Assembly (NCBI GenBank): GCA_902773395.1
Contig: CACYEJ010000006.1
Location: forward strand, 1 to 12,573
Source of the DNA: an uncultured Ruminococcus sp.
GTDB taxonomy: Bacteria; Bacillota_A; Clostridia; Oscillospirales; Acutalibacteraceae
DNA: 12,573 nt
Direction of reading: 5' to 3'
Shown one piece after another: positions 1-6,904 of the stretch (its first letter is position 1; each line of letters starts with the position of its first letter). Below the pieces are notes generated by a model. That model was not told where the DNA came from. It ran no database searches and saw only the letters and a program-made list of their open reading frames with translations. A program made the translations under genes and the position numbers.

Positions 1-111
1 AGGACTTTTGAGTTACTTTTTAAGTCTGTTATTGTTCATTTTGCCAAACTCAATTTTGAAAAGGTACTTTTGTCACTCTAACCAAAAATGATTTTTGATT
101 TAAGTAAATAA

Positions 112-1035
112 TTATACGAAACTACTCTCAATTATTTTGTCACAGCCAACAGGTGAATATAAAAATTCTTCAATATGATTTCCCTCGTAAAAATATTTTG
201 GCGGTGAGGGTTTGTGCATTGTATCAAATGTATCAATAACAATGAGTTTAATTTTCATTTTTGAAGGGATAATGTTCTTTATGTAAACACTTACCTCCAT
301 TCCCGGTACAAGTCCCTCTCTGTATTCTGCCAAGCCAGCAAGATTTGGTGCAAGCTCAACGAATGCTCCGTAGTCCTCCACACTTCTTACAATGCCCGAT
401 ACCGTTTCACCGATTTCGAAGAGTGCCGCATTTTCTTCCCATGTTCCGAGCAGCTCTTTGTGCGACAAGCATACTCTTCCGCCTTCTATGCTTTTTACAA
501 TCGCCTTGATATCCATGCCTGTTGTAAAGCGTTGTTTTGGGTGCTCTATTCTTGAAATAGAAATTGAGTCTATGGGCAGCAGCGATGCAATTCCGCAGCC
601 AATATCCGCAAATGCTCCGAATTGTTCAAGATGTGTGATTCGAGCGTTGATGATATCTCCGGCGGAAAGCTTCTCAATGTAACTGCTCATACAACGCTCC
701 TGTGCTGCACGGCGTGAAAGAATTGCCGTTGGATTGCCGGCTTCATCACTTTTGATTCCCGTTACGATAAAGCATACGGGACGGTTTACTCTGGAAATAA
801 TTGCAATGTCACGCACCTTGCCTTCCTTGATTCCTATTGCTCCTTCTTCTCGTGGAATAACACCTTTTATTCCATTGAGATTCACGACAAGATTGTGAGA
901 GCTGTCACAAACGCTTACCATTGCTTCCAGTATTCGCCCTTCGTGCATTGCTTCGGTTATGCCGGAAATATTCTTTAGACAGAACTTGTTTTCTGCCTTA
1001 TCAATCAGTATTCCCTCAGGATAAAAATTTATCAT
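112..1035 (-). CDS. Three-S1-domain RNA-binding protein (ribosomal protein S1-like)
   Basis: The 307-residue product contains three successive S1/OB-fold regions, at about residues 31-110, 123-194 and 207-267. The second (GDIINARITHLEQFGAFADIG) and third (GETVSGIVRSVEDYGAFVEL) carry the classic S1 pattern of G-x-V/I-x-G/A followed by G-A-F-V/A; the first is more divergent. A 40-residue tail follows with no recognisable fold. S1-domain proteins bind single-stranded RNA, often on the ribosome, so a cytoplasmic role in mRNA binding or translation is inferred. It is shorter than the 4-6 domain RpsA of proteobacteria and resembles the short S1 homologues of Clostridia. I chose the ATG at 1035 because GGAAGGAG lies 8 bases upstream; in-frame starts at 1053 and 1143 have poorer sites and add residues unlike the family. 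The gene is transcribed away from rimM. The exact function is not certain. Confidence 0.85.
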   Translation of the reverse strand: MINFYPEGILIDKAENKFCLKNISGITEAMHEGRILEAMVSVCDSSHNLVVNLNGIKGVIPREEGAIGIKEGKVRDIAIISRVNRPVCFIVTGIKSDEAGNPTAILSRRAAQERCMSSYIEKLSAGDIINARITHLEQFGAFADIGCGIASLLPIDSISISRIEHPKQRFTTGMDIKAIVKSIEGGRVCLSHKELLGTWEENAALFEIGETVSGIVRSVEDYGAFVELAPNLAGLAEYREGLVPGMEVSVYIKNIIPSKMKIKLIVIDTFDTMHKPSPPKYFYEGNHIEEFLYSPVGCDKIIESSFV

Positions 1036-1199
1036 TTTTTGTTCTCCTTCCATGATTCCTTTTTTGTGGGCGGTGCAGAAAAATTCTTGTGATGAATTTA
1101 TATGCTGTATAAGGGGGAAAATATGACAAGGACAAACTGCCAACGTTTAAACAAAGATTGACTTGCTTTTTTAAGGATAAAAGGAGTATGAATAGAAAA

Positions 1200-1229
1200 A
1201 TTATAAAAATTATTAATAAATTTTGTAAA
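1200..1229 (-). promoter_or_regulatory. Candidate promoter for the S1-domain gene
   Basis: Read on the minus strand, TTTACA (1229-1224) and TATAAT (1205-1200) are separated by 18 bases, close to the sigma-A consensus. The region is very AT-rich, so a chance match is possible, and there is no TGN extension. It would give a leader of about 158 bases. A weaker alternative nearer the gene is TTGTCC (1135-1130) with TATACA (1111-1106). Confidence 0.4.
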
Positions 1230-1238
1230 AAAATCTTG

Positions 1239-1267
1239 TTGCGTTTTTTGTGCGGTTGTGGTAAAAT
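1239..1267 (+). promoter_or_regulatory. Sigma-A promoter for rimM-trmD
   Basis: TTGCGT (1239-1244) and TAAAAT (1262-1267) are 17 bases apart, and TGG directly before the -10 box gives an extended -10 element. The start of transcription would be near 1274, leaving a leader of about 32 bases that contains the GGAGG ribosome binding site at 1287-1291. Its -35 box lies 9 bases from that of the candidate divergent promoter. Confidence 0.6.
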
Positions 1268-1305
1268 TTATTCATCTAATAATTACGGAGGATACGTATT
1301 TTCAT

Positions 1306-1818
1306 ATGAAAAAACAGTTTTTGGAAGTCGGTCAAATTGTCAATACTCAGGGACTCAAAGGCGAAATGCGTGTTGACCCCTGGTGTGACGGGCCTGAGTT
1401 TATTTGTATGTTTGATGAGCTGTATCTCGAAAATGGCGATACAATAAAGATTACTAAATCAAGACCGCAAAAAAATGTCGCAATCATTAAGGTTGAGGGT
1501 ATTGATACAATTGAACAGGCAGACGCTATGAGGAGAACTGTCCTTTATATCAACCGTGACGATGTCGAGCTTGACGATGATGTGTTCTTTGTACAGGATA
1601 TTCTCGGCTGTGAGGTTGTAGATGCTGATTCTCAGCAGAGCTACGGCAAAATTACCGATGTTATCAAAACAGGTGCTAATGATGTTTATCAGGTGACAGA
1701 TGACAATGGCAAAAATTACCTAATCCCTGTTATAGATGACGTTGTAATTGAAACAGATATTGACAGCAGTGTAGTCCGTATTCGTCCTATGAAAGGAATT
1801 TTCGACGATGAGGATTGA
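1306..1818 (+). CDS. rimM: 16S rRNA processing protein RimM
   Basis: RimM is a ribosome assembly factor that binds ribosomal protein S19 and helps the 30S head domain and 16S rRNA mature. The 170-residue product has the usual family length and two-domain build: an N-terminal RimM barrel opening with VGQIVNTQGLKGEMRV (residues 8-23) and a C-terminal PRC-type barrel with the linker pattern DDVFFVQDILGCEV (91-104), TGANDVYQV (122-130) and NYLIPVIDDVV (137-147). The ATG at 1306 fits the family start, though its GGAGG site at 1287-1291 is 14 bases away, longer than usual; no in-frame start codon lies nearer. An upstream GTG at 1258 would add 16 unrelated residues. The gene overlaps trmD by 11 bases, so translation is probably coupled. 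Confidence 0.95.
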   Translation: MKKQFLEVGQIVNTQGLKGEMRVDPWCDGPEFICMFDELYLENGDTIKITKSRPQKNVAIIKVEGIDTIEQADAMRRTVLYINRDDVELDDDVFFVQDILGCEVVDADSQQSYGKITDVIKTGANDVYQVTDDNGKNYLIPVIDDVVIETDIDSSVVRIRPMKGIFDDED

Positions 1819-2536
1819 TATTATCACGCTGTTCCCCGAAATGTGCGAGGCGGTAATGAGTGAGAGTATTATCGGACGTGCAAGAAAAAGCGGTGCGGTG
1901 GAGATTAACTGCCGACAGCTTCGTGAATATGCCTTCGATAAGCACCGCAGAGTTGACGATGCACCGTATGGCGGCGGAATGGGTATGCTGATGATGGCGG
2001 AGCCGATTGCTTTATGCTTTGATGATATCTGTAGGGAAATAGGCAGCCGTCCTCATTTTATCTATATGTCGCCTCAGGGCAAGACGCTTACTCAGCAAAG
2101 AGTACGAGAGCTTTCTGAGCTTGACAATGTGTGCTTGCTCTGCGGACACTATGAGGGTGTGGACGAAAGATTGATTGAAGAGTACATTGATGAAGAAATA
2201 TCAATCGGCGATTACGTTCTTACAGGCGGTGAGCTTCCGGCGTTGGTGCTTGCAGACGCACTTGCGAGAATGCTGCCGGGTGTGCTTTCAGATGACGAAT
2301 GCTTCGAGTTGGAAAGCCATTACAACGGGTTGCTCGAATATCCTCAGTATACACGCCCCGGAGTGTGGAGAGGAAAAGAAGTTCCCGCTGTGCTGTTGAG
2401 CGGTCATCACAAAAACATAGAGAAGTTTCGCCGTGAACAGTCTGTAATCAGAACAGCTTTGAAACGTCCTGAATTGCTTGAAAAAGCAGAGCTGAGCGAC
2501 AAAGAACGAGATTTGATTAATAGTATCATTTCTTGA
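1808..2536 (+). CDS. trmD: tRNA (guanine-N1)-methyltransferase TrmD
   Basis: TrmD uses S-adenosylmethionine to methylate N1 of G37 next to the anticodon in tRNAs reading CNN and some other codons, preventing +1 frameshifting. The 242-residue product has the full SPOUT-family set: RRVDDAPYGGGMGM (47-60), YMSPQG (86-91), LLCGHYEGVDERLIE (110-124), ISIGDYVLTGGELPALVL (131-148, the knotted SAM-binding loop) and GLLEYPQYTRP (174-184). Arg154 is present at the position of the catalytic arginine of the Escherichia coli enzyme. Residue 169, where E. coli has the catalytic aspartate, is glutamate here; this conservative change seems to occur in clostridial TrmD proteins from memory. The start lies inside the end of rimM. 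The rplS gene that often follows trmD is absent. Confidence 0.96.
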   Translation: MRIDIITLFPEMCEAVMSESIIGRARKSGAVEINCRQLREYAFDKHRRVDDAPYGGGMGMLMMAEPIALCFDDICREIGSRPHFIYMSPQGKTLTQQRVRELSELDNVCLLCGHYEGVDERLIEEYIDEEISIGDYVLTGGELPALVLADALARMLPGVLSDDECFELESHYNGLLEYPQYTRPGVWRGKEVPAVLLSGHHKNIEKFRREQSVIRTALKRPELLEKAELSDKERDLINSIIS

Positions 2537-2561
2537 TGTTAATTTATGTGGCGTCTTTTTT
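2535..2561 (+). terminator. Possible weak terminator after trmD
   Basis: Bases 2535-2540 (GATGTT) can pair with 2550-2555 (GGCGTC) across a 9-base loop, followed by six T residues. Three of the six pairs are G-U, so the hairpin is weak. It is the only terminator-like structure between trmD and the HPr promoter. Confidence 0.25.
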
Positions 2562-2632
2562 ATCAAAATGCACAAAGAACTTTTTTGAAAATCGCCGCCA
2601 ATAGTTCATCAATCCAAAGTTGAAAATAACTG

Positions 2633-2660
2633 TTGACGATATCCGTTTCTGTGATATAAT
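2633..2660 (+). promoter_or_regulatory. Strong sigma-A promoter for the HPr gene
   Basis: TTGACG (2633-2638) and a perfect TATAAT (2655-2660) are 16 bases apart, with TGA just before the -10 box forming an extended -10 element. Transcription should begin near 2667, giving a leader of about 63 bases. I found no convincing CcpA (cre) site around it. Confidence 0.8.
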
Positions 2661-2729
2661 AGTAGTATAGATAAAACTCATAAATGGAATATTTTCTTAA
2701 TATTTTTAATGGAGAGAGGGTTACTTAAA

Positions 2730-2993
2730 ATGTGTGTTAAGGAAGTTTTAGTTGAAAATCAGGTTGGATTGCATGCTCGTCCGGCTACATTCTTTATTCA
2801 GAAGGCAAATGAGTTTAAGTCTTCTATTTGGGTAGAGAAGGAAGAAAGACGTGTGAACGCAAAGAGCCTTTTGGGCGTTCTTTCGCTTGGTATCGTAGGC
2901 GGTACTACAATTAGAATCCTTGCTGACGGTGCTGACGAAGAAGAGGCTGTTGACAGCTTGGTTGAACTTGTAAAGTCTGGTTTTGCTTCATAA
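2730..2993 (+). CDS. ptsH: Phosphocarrier protein HPr
   Basis: HPr passes phosphate from enzyme I to sugar-specific EIIA proteins of the phosphotransferase system in the cytoplasm. The 87-residue product is normal for the family. It has the active-site region VGLHARPATFF (12-22) with phosphorylatable His15, and the regulatory region NAKSLLGVLSLG (43-54) with Ser46, the target of HPr kinase/phosphorylase in Firmicutes. Having both residues means it can serve in transport and in CcpA-dependent carbon control; the regulatory paralogue Crh would lack His15. I chose the ATG at 2730 because GGAGAGAGGG at 2711-2720 sits 9 bases upstream and His15 then falls at its canonical number; an ATG at 2709 would add seven residues and place the ribosome binding site inside the gene. 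It is monocistronic in appearance and far from any ptsI, which is not in the window. Confidence 0.94.
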   Translation: MCVKEVLVENQVGLHARPATFFIQKANEFKSSIWVEKEERRVNAKSLLGVLSLGIVGGTTIRILADGADEEEAVDSLVELVKSGFAS

Positions 2994-3017
2994 TATTTCT
3001 TAAGTGTGTACTTTATA

Positions 3018-3051
3018 GGCATCGGCAGTTTGTTCTGTCGGTGCTCTTTTT
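3018..3051 (+). terminator. Intrinsic terminator after HPr gene
   Basis: GCATCGGCAG (3019-3028) pairs over ten positions, two of them G-U, with CTGTCGGTGC (3035-3044) around a 6-base loop, followed by TCTTTTT. It ends the HPr transcript 25 bases after the stop codon. Confidence 0.8.
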
Positions 3052-3117
3052 GTCCATGCGCAGAGGATTTACCGGTTAATTCCTTATGAAATGATAATCA
3101 AAAGGAAGTGAGGTTAT

Positions 3118-4953
3118 ATGTCAAAATTAAAGGAACTTCGGGAAAAAGCGATGAAGCTCCCTTTGCAGCCCGGAGTATATATCATGTATAATTCTAAAAA
3201 GGAAATTATATATATCGGCAAGGCAAAGGCTTTGAAAAACAGAGTGAGTCAATACTTCGGTTCTCAAAACAACCACAACACAAAGGTTCGGCGTATGGTT
3301 GAGAATGTTGATCATTTTGAGTATATCATCACGGACAGCGAATTTGAAGCATTGGTGCTTGAAGCGAGCCTTATAAAACAGCATAAGCCGAGGTATAATA
3401 TATTATTGAAGGACGATAAGGGCTATAGCTATATTAAAATTTCGACTGAGCCGTTTCCACGTATCACCGAGGCAAAAAAGCCTGATGGTACAGGTACGTT
3501 TATCGGACCCTATACCAGCTCATATTATGTAAAAAATGCCGTTGACCAAGCGGTTAAAATTTTTAAGCTGCCAACATGCAATAAAAAATTTCCTGAGGAT
3601 TTCCGCAAAACAAGACCATGCCTTAATTTTCATATCAAGCAGTGCTGCGGCTTGTGTCAGGGAAAAATCTCTGAGTCGGAGTACGGCGAAACGATTAAAG
3701 AGGCTGTGGATTTCTTAAAAAAGGGTTCAACCTTATCTATTAAAGAATTGGAGCAGGAGATGTATGAAGCCTCTGATAACCTTGAATTCGAACGTGCGGC
3801 GAGAATTCGTGACAGGATTACTGCCGTTAAGCGTATGAGCGACAGGCAAAAGGTTGTTGCGTCTAAGGTGCGTGAGCAGGACGTTATCGCTCTGTTTGCC
3901 GATGGCGTGGACGGCTGCTTTCAGGTGTTCCGCTTTTCAAACGGCATGATGTATGATAGGGAAACATTTTTAATTAAAGAGATTGGCGATGAAAATACGG
4001 CTTTTGATGAGTTTATCTTGCAGTACTACGCAATTCGAGATAAAATCCCACCGTGTGTGACGATTGACAGAGAAACAGAGGATAAGGAGAATATTGAGCT
4101 GTGGCTTTCAGATAAGGCAAAAAGAAAGGCAGAACTGTTTGTACCGCAAAAAGGCGAGCGTTTGCAGCTTGTGACAATGTGTAAAAATAATGCGGCAGAG
4201 GTTCTTGCACAAAGCAAAAACAGTCAGGGCAGACAGTACTCTGTGTTAAAGGAGCTGGGCGACTTGCTGGGGCTTAAAAAGGTTCCTGTTTATATTGAGT
4301 CGTATGATATATCAAATCTGTCAGGTACAGAAAATGTTGCCGGAATGGTTGTGTTCGAAAACGGCAAACCTCTCAAATCCGCTTATCGAAAATTTAAAAT
4401 AAAATCCTTTGAGGGGCAGGACGATTATGCGTCAATGAACGAGGTTTTAACAAGACGTTTTGAGGAGTACCACAAGCTAAAGGATACCGGAGAGGGCTTT
4501 GGCAGATTGCCCGACTTGATTTTGCTTGACGGCGGTAAGGGGCAGATTTCGGCAGTGCGTCCTGTGTTGGAGGCTGCCGGAGTAGATGTTCCTCTGTTTG
4601 GTATGGTAAAAGACGACAAGCATAAGACAAGGGCTATTACAGACGGTAAAGGTGAAATTGAACTGAAGTCTATCAGAAGTACGTTTACCTTTGTGTCGGA
4701 AATACAGGAAGAGGTTCACCGTTTTGCTATTGGGTATCATCATCAACGAAGAAGTAATTCGACATTTAAAAGTTCGCTTACGGATATTGAGGGAATAGGA
4801 ACTACAAGAGCAAAAAATCTTTTGAAGCATTTTGGTTCAATCAAGAATATTAAAGAGGCAGAGCTGGAGGAGCTAGAAAATGCACCCTCTATGACAAAGA
4901 ATGCTGCAAATGCAGTGTATAGTTATTTTCATAAAAGTGAAGATTTAAGCTGA
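3118..4953 (+). CDS. uvrC: Excinuclease ABC subunit UvrC
   Basis: UvrC is the nuclease of nucleotide excision repair; with UvrB it cuts the damaged strand on both sides of a lesion. The 611-residue product is full length. Domains in order: GIY-YIG nuclease (about 14-95, GVY at 19-21, YIG at 32-34, Arg42 and Glu77 as likely 3'-incision residues); a four-cysteine segment (Cys154, 168, 176, 180); a UVR domain that binds UvrB (about 208-240, LEFERAARIRDRI); an RNase H-like domain for the 5' cut (about 390-540) with Asp397 in SYDISN, Asp471 in LLDGGKGQ and His534 in EEVHRFAI; and a C-terminal helix-hairpin-helix pair (about 552-604, IEGIGTTRAKNLLKHFG) for DNA binding. The ATG has AAGGAAG at 3102-3108. 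No convincing promoter lies between the HPr terminator and this gene, so it may depend on read-through or a weak promoter. Confidence 0.97.
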   Translation: MSKLKELREKAMKLPLQPGVYIMYNSKKEIIYIGKAKALKNRVSQYFGSQNNHNTKVRRMVENVDHFEYIITDSEFEALVLEASLIKQHKPRYNILLKDDKGYSYIKISTEPFPRITEAKKPDGTGTFIGPYTSSYYVKNAVDQAVKIFKLPTCNKKFPEDFRKTRPCLNFHIKQCCGLCQGKISESEYGETIKEAVDFLKKGSTLSIKELEQEMYEASDNLEFERAARIRDRITAVKRMSDRQKVVASKVREQDVIALFADGVDGCFQVFRFSNGMMYDRETFLIKEIGDENTAFDEFILQYYAIRDKIPPCVTIDRETEDKENIELWLSDKAKRKAELFVPQKGERLQLVTMCKNNAAEVLAQSKNSQGRQYSVLKELGDLLGLKKVPVYIESYDISNLSGTENVAGMVVFENGKPLKSAYRKFKIKSFEGQDDYASMNEVLTRRFEEYHKLKDTGEGFGRLPDLILLDGGKGQISAVRPVLEAAGVDVPLFGMVKDDKHKTRAITDGKGEIELKSIRSTFTFVSEIQEEVHRFAIGYHHQRRSNSTFKSSLTDIEGIGTTRAKNLLKHFGSIKNIKEAELEELENAPSMTKNAANAVYSYFHKSEDLS

Positions 4954-5021
4954 ATTGATCTCACGGATAAATATTAAATTAAAAAAATTTACAAAAATGT
5001 AATTAAATTTATTAAAAAAGG

Positions 5022-5051
5022 TTGACGAAACAGTAACAAACGTGTTATAAT
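5022..5051 (+). promoter_or_regulatory. Sigma-A promoter for rsmD-coaD operon
   Basis: TTGACG (5022-5027) and TATAAT (5046-5051) are 18 bases apart, with TGT before the -10 box as an extended -10 element. The predicted start near 5058 leaves a leader of about 23 bases. The stretch just upstream (4971-5020) is almost pure A and T and may act as an UP-like element. Confidence 0.78.
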
Positions 5052-5080
5052 TTATGAGAGTTAAAATATAGGAGAAAATT

Positions 5081-5629
5081 ATGCGAGTTATAACAGGAAC
5101 TGCCAGAGGCAGAAAGCTCGAACAGCTTGTCGGTGAGGACGTTCGACCGACAACTGATCGTGTAAAGGAAGCTGTGTTCAGCATTATTCAATTCGACATA
5201 GAGGGCAGACGTTTTCTGGATCTGTTTGCAGGCTCCGGACAAATGGGTATTGAGGCTCTCAGCCGTGGTGCCAGCGAGGCTGTGTTTGTGGATAACCGCC
5301 GTGAGTCTGTCGCTATTGTGAAGAGGAATCTCCAAACCACTAAGCTTGGCGATAACGCAAAAGTTGTGCAGATGGATTCTATCAGCTATCTGAATATTGG
5401 CAGGGAGAAGTTTGATTTTCTTTTCCTTGATCCGCCGTATGGAACAGGACTGTTGCAGGCTGCTCTTAATAAAGCAGAATCAGTTATGAACAAAACTGGA
5501 CTTATTCTGTGCGAGTCGCCGGTAACTGAGGAGCTGCCGGAAGCGTTGTCTGAGTTTGTGAAGTACAGACAGTACAAGTACGGAAAGATAAAAATCACAA
5601 GCTACTGTCATAAGGACTTTGCGGAATAA
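5081..5629 (+). CDS. rsmD: 16S rRNA (guanine966-N2)-methyltransferase RsmD
   Basis: RsmD transfers a methyl group from S-adenosylmethionine to N2 of G966 (E. coli numbering) in the 16S rRNA of the assembling small subunit. The 182-residue product is of normal length and has the family pattern: RGRKL and RPTTDRVKEAVFSII near the N-terminus (10-36), the SAM-binding loop DLFAGSGQMGIEAL (47-60), an acidic ribose-binding turn (Asp71 in VFVDNR), and the catalytic DPPY (117-120) of N2/N6 amino methyltransferases. A YGKIKI stretch (167-172) matches the usual C-terminal strand. AGGAG at 5070-5074 lies 6 bases before the ATG. It begins a short operon and is followed by coaD after 29 bases, an order common in Firmicutes and many other bacteria. 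Confidence 0.95.
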   Translation: MRVITGTARGRKLEQLVGEDVRPTTDRVKEAVFSIIQFDIEGRRFLDLFAGSGQMGIEALSRGASEAVFVDNRRESVAIVKRNLQTTKLGDNAKVVQMDSISYLNIGREKFDFLFLDPPYGTGLLQAALNKAESVMNKTGLILCESPVTEELPEALSEFVKYRQYKYGKIKITSYCHKDFAE

Positions 5630-5658
5630 TGCGGTGACAACAATTAAAAGGAGGTGGA

Positions 5659-6156
5659 ATGTCGGTGCGAACAGTGATTTGTCCGGGCAGCTTTGACCCG
5701 GTAACATTGGGACACGTTGATATCATCAAGCGAGCAGCAAACACCTTTGATAAGGTAATCGTTGCGGTGTTTGTCAATAAAGACAAAACTCCCTGCTTCA
5801 CCATAGAGGAGAGGATCCACTTCCTCGATGAAGTGCTGGGCGATTTGGAGAACGTTGAGATAGTGGCTTGCGAGGGGCTTCTTGCCGATTATGCAAAAGA
5901 ACGCAATGCTACTGCCGTTGTAAAAGGCTTGCGTGCAATGTCTGATTTTGAGTATGAATTTCAGATGGCACTTACCAATAAAATGCTCAATCCGGAGTTG
6001 GAAACTATATTCTTTACATCACGGGCGGAGAATATGTATCTGAGTTCGAGCATTGTAAAAAATGTTGCAAGTTTTGGGGGTAACATCAGGGACTTTGTTC
6101 CGGAATGTATCCACGATGAGATCCGTGACAGATTATGCGGAGGAGGTAAAATATAA
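5659..6156 (+). CDS. coaD: Phosphopantetheine adenylyltransferase CoaD
   Basis: CoaD joins 4'-phosphopantetheine to AMP from ATP, giving dephospho-CoA, the penultimate step of coenzyme A synthesis in the cytoplasm. The 165-residue product has the nucleotidyltransferase signature PGSFDPVTLGHVDII (9-23), with the T-x-G-H motif at 16-19, VVKGLRAMSDFEYE (87-100) for substrate and ATP binding, and SSSIVKNVASFGG (129-141) with the ISS-like phosphate-binding segment. The start is slightly uncertain: AGGAGG at 5649-5654 is 4 bases from the ATG at 5659 and 10 bases from an in-frame GTG at 5665. The GTG start would place PGSFDP seventh, as in most CoaD proteins; the difference is two residues. The gene is second in the rsmD operon. 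Confidence 0.96.
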   Translation: MSVRTVICPGSFDPVTLGHVDIIKRAANTFDKVIVAVFVNKDKTPCFTIEERIHFLDEVLGDLENVEIVACEGLLADYAKERNATAVVKGLRAMSDFEYEFQMALTNKMLNPELETIFFTSRAENMYLSSSIVKNVASFGGNIRDFVPECIHDEIRDRLCGGGKI

Positions 6157-6158
6157 AA

Positions 6159-6656
6159 ATGAAAGTTGACGATTTACTTGACGACTTGACCGACCTGCTG
6201 GAGGATTCCAAGGAGCTGCCGGTTGTAAACAAAAAAATGGTAGATAAGGCTCAGATTACCGATATTATTGATGAGATTAAAGCTAATCTGCCTGCTGAAA
6301 CCCGTCAGGCAAAGGCTATTGTAGCCGACAGAACTAAAATTTTAAGTGACGCAAGAAAGGAAGCTGAGGCAATTATCAGCGTAGCCGAGAAGAAAAGAAA
6401 CGATATGCTCGACAATAACGAGCTTGTCATTCAGGCTAGACAGGAAGCTGAGAGAATTGTTGCCGAAGCAGAAACAATGGCTAAAAAGGTAAAGAATGCA
6501 GCCAATAATTATGTTGACAGTCTGCTTGAAAAGACAGAAGCAGCTCTTGCGGCAAACCTTGCGGACTTCCAGAAGAAAAGACAGACTATCATTCAGGCGA
6601 AGAAAAAGCCCGGTCAAAATGCTAATCAAAACCCGAACGCCGGTAATGAAGAGTAA
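6159..6656 (+). CDS. Coiled-coil protein of unknown function
   Basis: I do not recognise a named family with certainty; such proteins in Clostridia are often labelled as ATP synthase b- or H-like subunits because of their heptad pattern. The 165-residue product has no signal peptide or membrane segment. An acidic N-terminus (DDLLDDLTDLLED, 4-16) precedes a long, charged, alanine-rich helix (about 45-150). Within it two similar units, DARKEAEAIISVAEK (64-78) and QARQEAERIVAEAE (92-105), point to an internal repeat with coiled-coil spacing. The tail (150-165) is asparagine-, proline- and glycine-rich and probably disordered. Lack of a membrane anchor argues against a true F0 b subunit. It starts 2 bases after coaD, with AGGAGG at 6141-6146 inside coaD and 12 bases away. 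A DivIVA-like scaffold role is a loose guess only. Confidence 0.85.
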   Translation: MKVDDLLDDLTDLLEDSKELPVVNKKMVDKAQITDIIDEIKANLPAETRQAKAIVADRTKILSDARKEAEAIISVAEKKRNDMLDNNELVIQARQEAERIVAEAETMAKKVKNAANNYVDSLLEKTEAALAANLADFQKKRQTIIQAKKKPGQNANQNPNAGNEE

Positions 6657-6670
6657 TTTTTAAATTTGCA

Positions 6671-6704
6671 AAGGCAGAGATGTTTAGTAACTCTGCCTTT
6701 TTTT
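6671..6704 (+). terminator. Strong intrinsic terminator of the rsmD-coaD operon
   Basis: AAGGCAGAG (6671-6679) pairs perfectly with CTCTGCCTT (6691-6699) around an 11-base loop, and seven T residues run from 6698. It lies 15 bases after the coiled-coil gene. Confidence 0.92.
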
Positions 6705-6789
6705 AATTAATAGGGGATTAGTTTGCTTCAAATTGTACGCTGTTATGTTCAAGGAGCTGGAATTTACTTGTATTATCATAAAAAATATT

Positions 6790-6818
6790 TTGACAACTAT
6801 TATTTAATATGGTACAAT
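6790..6818 (+). promoter_or_regulatory. Near-consensus promoter for comEC-holA operon
   Basis: A perfect TTGACA (6790-6795) and TACAAT (6813-6818) are 17 bases apart, with TGG before the -10 box. Transcription should begin near 6825, leaving a leader of about 80 bases in which I see no strong hairpin. The strength suits the essential holA downstream more than a competence gene under tight control; no ComK-type box was recognised. Confidence 0.82.
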
Positions 6819-6904
6819 TATAGTGATGTTATATACTGTTGAGCATTGAAAGTTTGAATTAGTTTGTTTCTATTTGGCTTTTGAAAAGAGGAGAGTGCAT
6901 ATTA

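Noticed and set aside
83..97. A short hairpin after the S1-domain gene, CAAAAA and TTTTTG with a 3-base loop.
   Set aside because: It is A-T only apart from the closing pair, and no T-run follows on the minus strand, so it is not a credible terminator.
1158..1376. A 72-codon open frame ahead of rimM, with an ATG at 1188 preceded by AAAGGAG.
   Set aside because: It overlaps the rimM promoter and the first 70 bases of rimM in another frame, the GGAG is only one base from its ATG, and the product is low-complexity Lys/Ile/Asn sequence.
2586..2601. A CcpA (cre) operator upstream of the HPr promoter.
   Set aside because: The TTGAAAATCGCCGCCA stretch resembles the site but needs an extra base in the left half; the match is no better than chance.
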